DNA from: Ramlibacter sp.
GTDB lineage: Bacteria; Pseudomonadota; Gammaproteobacteria; Burkholderiales; Burkholderiaceae_C
Length of the DNA stretch: 5,615 nucleotides
Direction: 5' to 3'
Assembly (NCBI GenBank): GCA_021156245.1
Contig: JAJNBO010000201.1
Span: 1 to 5,615 of the forward strand
Shown here: positions 4,562-5,615 of the stretch, in pieces
Numbering within the stretch: the first letter of the stretch is position 1
Layout: the number at the start of each line of letters is the position of its first letter
Made by a program: the position numbers and the translations under genes
The notes under the pieces: model-generated
The model's input: the letters and a program-made list of their open reading frames with translations, nothing else
Database searches by the model: none
Told to the model about the DNA's origin: nothing

Positions 4562-5615
4562 TCAGCTCAGCTGGCCGTGGCAGTGCTTGAACTTCTTGCC
4601 GCTGCCGCACGGGCACGGGTCGTTGCGGCCCACGCGCGGCATGCCGCCGCTGCCGGCTGCAGCCGCCATGGCGGCCGAGGCCACCGCGCGCCTGCCGCCA
4701 GCCGTGGCCGGGTCGACCTGGCTTTCGACTTCGCCGGTTTCCGTCGGTGCGGTATAGGTCACGTTGGAAATGCGCTCGGCGCGGTCCTCCAGGGCCTCCG
4801 CGGCCTGCTCCACCTGCTCGGCGGACTGCACCTTCACGTTCATCAGCACCTTGGTGACTTCGTTCTTCACCGCGTCGAGCATCTGCCCGAACAGCTCGAA
4901 CGCCTCGCGCTTGTATTCCTGCTTCGGCTGCTTCTGGGCATAGCCGCGCAGGTGGATGCCCTGGCGCAGGTAGTCCAGCGCGGCCAGGTGCTCGCGCCAG
5001 TGCGAGTCGATGCTTTGCAGCAGCACCATCCGCTCGAAGTGCGTGAAGTTCTCCTCGCCGACCTGCTGCACCTTGGCCTCGAACGCGGCGTTGGCGACGG
5101 CGACCACCTTGTCGGCGATCTCCTCGCCAGTGATGGCGGTGGCCGACTCGACCTCGCTCTTGAGCGGCAGCGCGATGCCCCACTCGTCGGCCAGTGCCTT
5201 CTCGAGGCCGTCCAGGTCCCATTGCTCCTCCACCGACTCCGGCGGCACGTACTGGTGCACCAGGTCGGTGAAGCAGCCTTCGCGCAGCGCCGCGATCTGG
5301 GCGCCGAGCGCCCGCGCGTCGAGGATGTCGTTGCGCTGCTGGTAGATCACCTTGCGCTGGTCGTTGGCGACGTCGTCGTATTCCAGCAGCTGCTTGCGCA
5401 CGTCGAAGTTGCGGCCTTCCACCTTGCGCTGCGCGCTCTCGATGGAGCGGGTGACGATGCCGGCCTCGATGGCTTCGCCATCGGGCATCTTCAGGCGCTC
5501 CATGATGGCGCGCACGCGGTCGCCCGCGAAGATGCGCATCAGCGGATCGTCCAGGCTCAGGTAGAAGCGCGAGGAGCCCGGGTCGCCCTGGCGGCCGGAG
5601 CGGCCGCGCAGCTGG
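4562..5615 (-). CDS. secA: SecA preprotein translocase ATPase, C-terminal part (5' end outside the window)
   Basis: SecA is the ATP-driven motor that pushes unfolded preproteins through SecYEG. The window holds the last 350 residues; about 570 N-terminal ones lie beyond the right edge. The fragment opens with [20 protein letters not shown], the arginine-finger helicase motif VI of the second nucleotide-binding domain. The helical scaffold and wing regions follow, including [20 protein letters not shown] and [12 protein letters not shown]. Near the end is a low-complexity Ala/Gly/Val linker. The last 23 residues, [20 protein letters not shown] plus QLS, form the zinc-binding tail (CxC, then His-Cys) that contacts SecB and phospholipid. 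The stop is TGA at 4564-4562. No frameshift or missing motif is seen. In many Burkholderiales secA follows the ftsZ-lpxC end of the cell-division cluster and is followed by argJ. Here a convergent methyltransferase and the quorum-sensing locus follow instead. Confidence 0.98.
   Translation of the reverse strand, partial: QLRGRSGRQGDPGSSRFYLSLDDPLMRIFAGDRVRAIMERLKMPDGEAIEAGIVTRSIESAQRKVEGRNFDVRKQLLEYDDVANDQRKVIYQQRNDILDARALGAQIAALREGCFTDLVHQYVPPESVEEQWDLDGLEKALADEWGIALPLKSEVESATAITGEEIADKVVAVANAAFEAKVQQVGEENFTHFERMVLLQSIDSHWREHLAALDYLRQGIHLRGYAQKQPKQEYKREAFELFGQMLDAVKNEVTKVLMNVKVQSAEQVEQAAEALEDRAERISNVTYTAPTETGEVESQVDPATAGGRRAVASAAMAAAAGSGGMPRVGRNDPCPCGSGKKFKHCHGQLS

Noticed and set aside
4565..4573. 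CAGCT-C-AGCTG dyad at the end of secA
   Set aside because: It has a one-base spacer, lies inside coding sequence and has no T-run, so it is most likely incidental.
1..5615. CRISPR arrays, tRNA/rRNA genes, insertion-sequence ends, attachment sites
   Set aside because: No regularly spaced repeats, no tRNA-like cloverleaf, no transposase reading frame and no terminal inverted repeats were seen. Genes occupy nearly all of the window.

Overview
The window is GC-rich DNA whose coding frames end almost every codon in G or C. The protein sequences, including the SecA C-terminus, look like a betaproteobacterium of the order Burkholderiales, perhaps Comamonadaceae. That placement is by impression, not by search. 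There are four complete genes, the 3' part of a fifth (secA) at the right edge, and a possible 5' fragment of a sixth at the left edge. There are no RNA genes, insertion sequences or CRISPR arrays.

Layout from left to right: a possible leftward gene fragment (83 to 1); a rightward pair made of a six-helix membrane histidine kinase of the CqsS/LqsS/JqsS type (141-1469) and a stand-alone response regulator (1499-2473); a convergent leftward gene for a CqsA/LqsA/JqsA-type PLP-dependent alpha-hydroxyketone autoinducer synthase (3725 to 2493); a divergent intergenic region with a perfect 10-bp inverted repeat; a rightward SAM-dependent methyltransferase (3854-4543); and the convergent end of secA (5615 to 4562).

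The three central genes form a complete predicted cell-to-cell signalling system. The synthase would condense an acyl-CoA with an amino-acid-derived substrate to give an alpha-hydroxyketone signal. The membrane kinase would sense the signal, and the regulator would receive or lose its phosphate. The family is known from Vibrio (Cqs), Legionella (Lqs) and Janthinobacterium (Jqs). Unlike Vibrio CqsS, this kinase has no attached receiver. The separate regulator has an enlarged receiver domain and a C-terminal half I do not recognise. The methyltransferase shares the synthase's upstream region, so it may be co-controlled or may act on the signal or on a regulated product; that is inference only.

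Both convergent junctions are under 20 bp, and each has a small GC-rich hairpin overlapping a stop codon. The main open points are the output of the response regulator, the role of the methyltransferase, and whether the inverted repeat is an operator.
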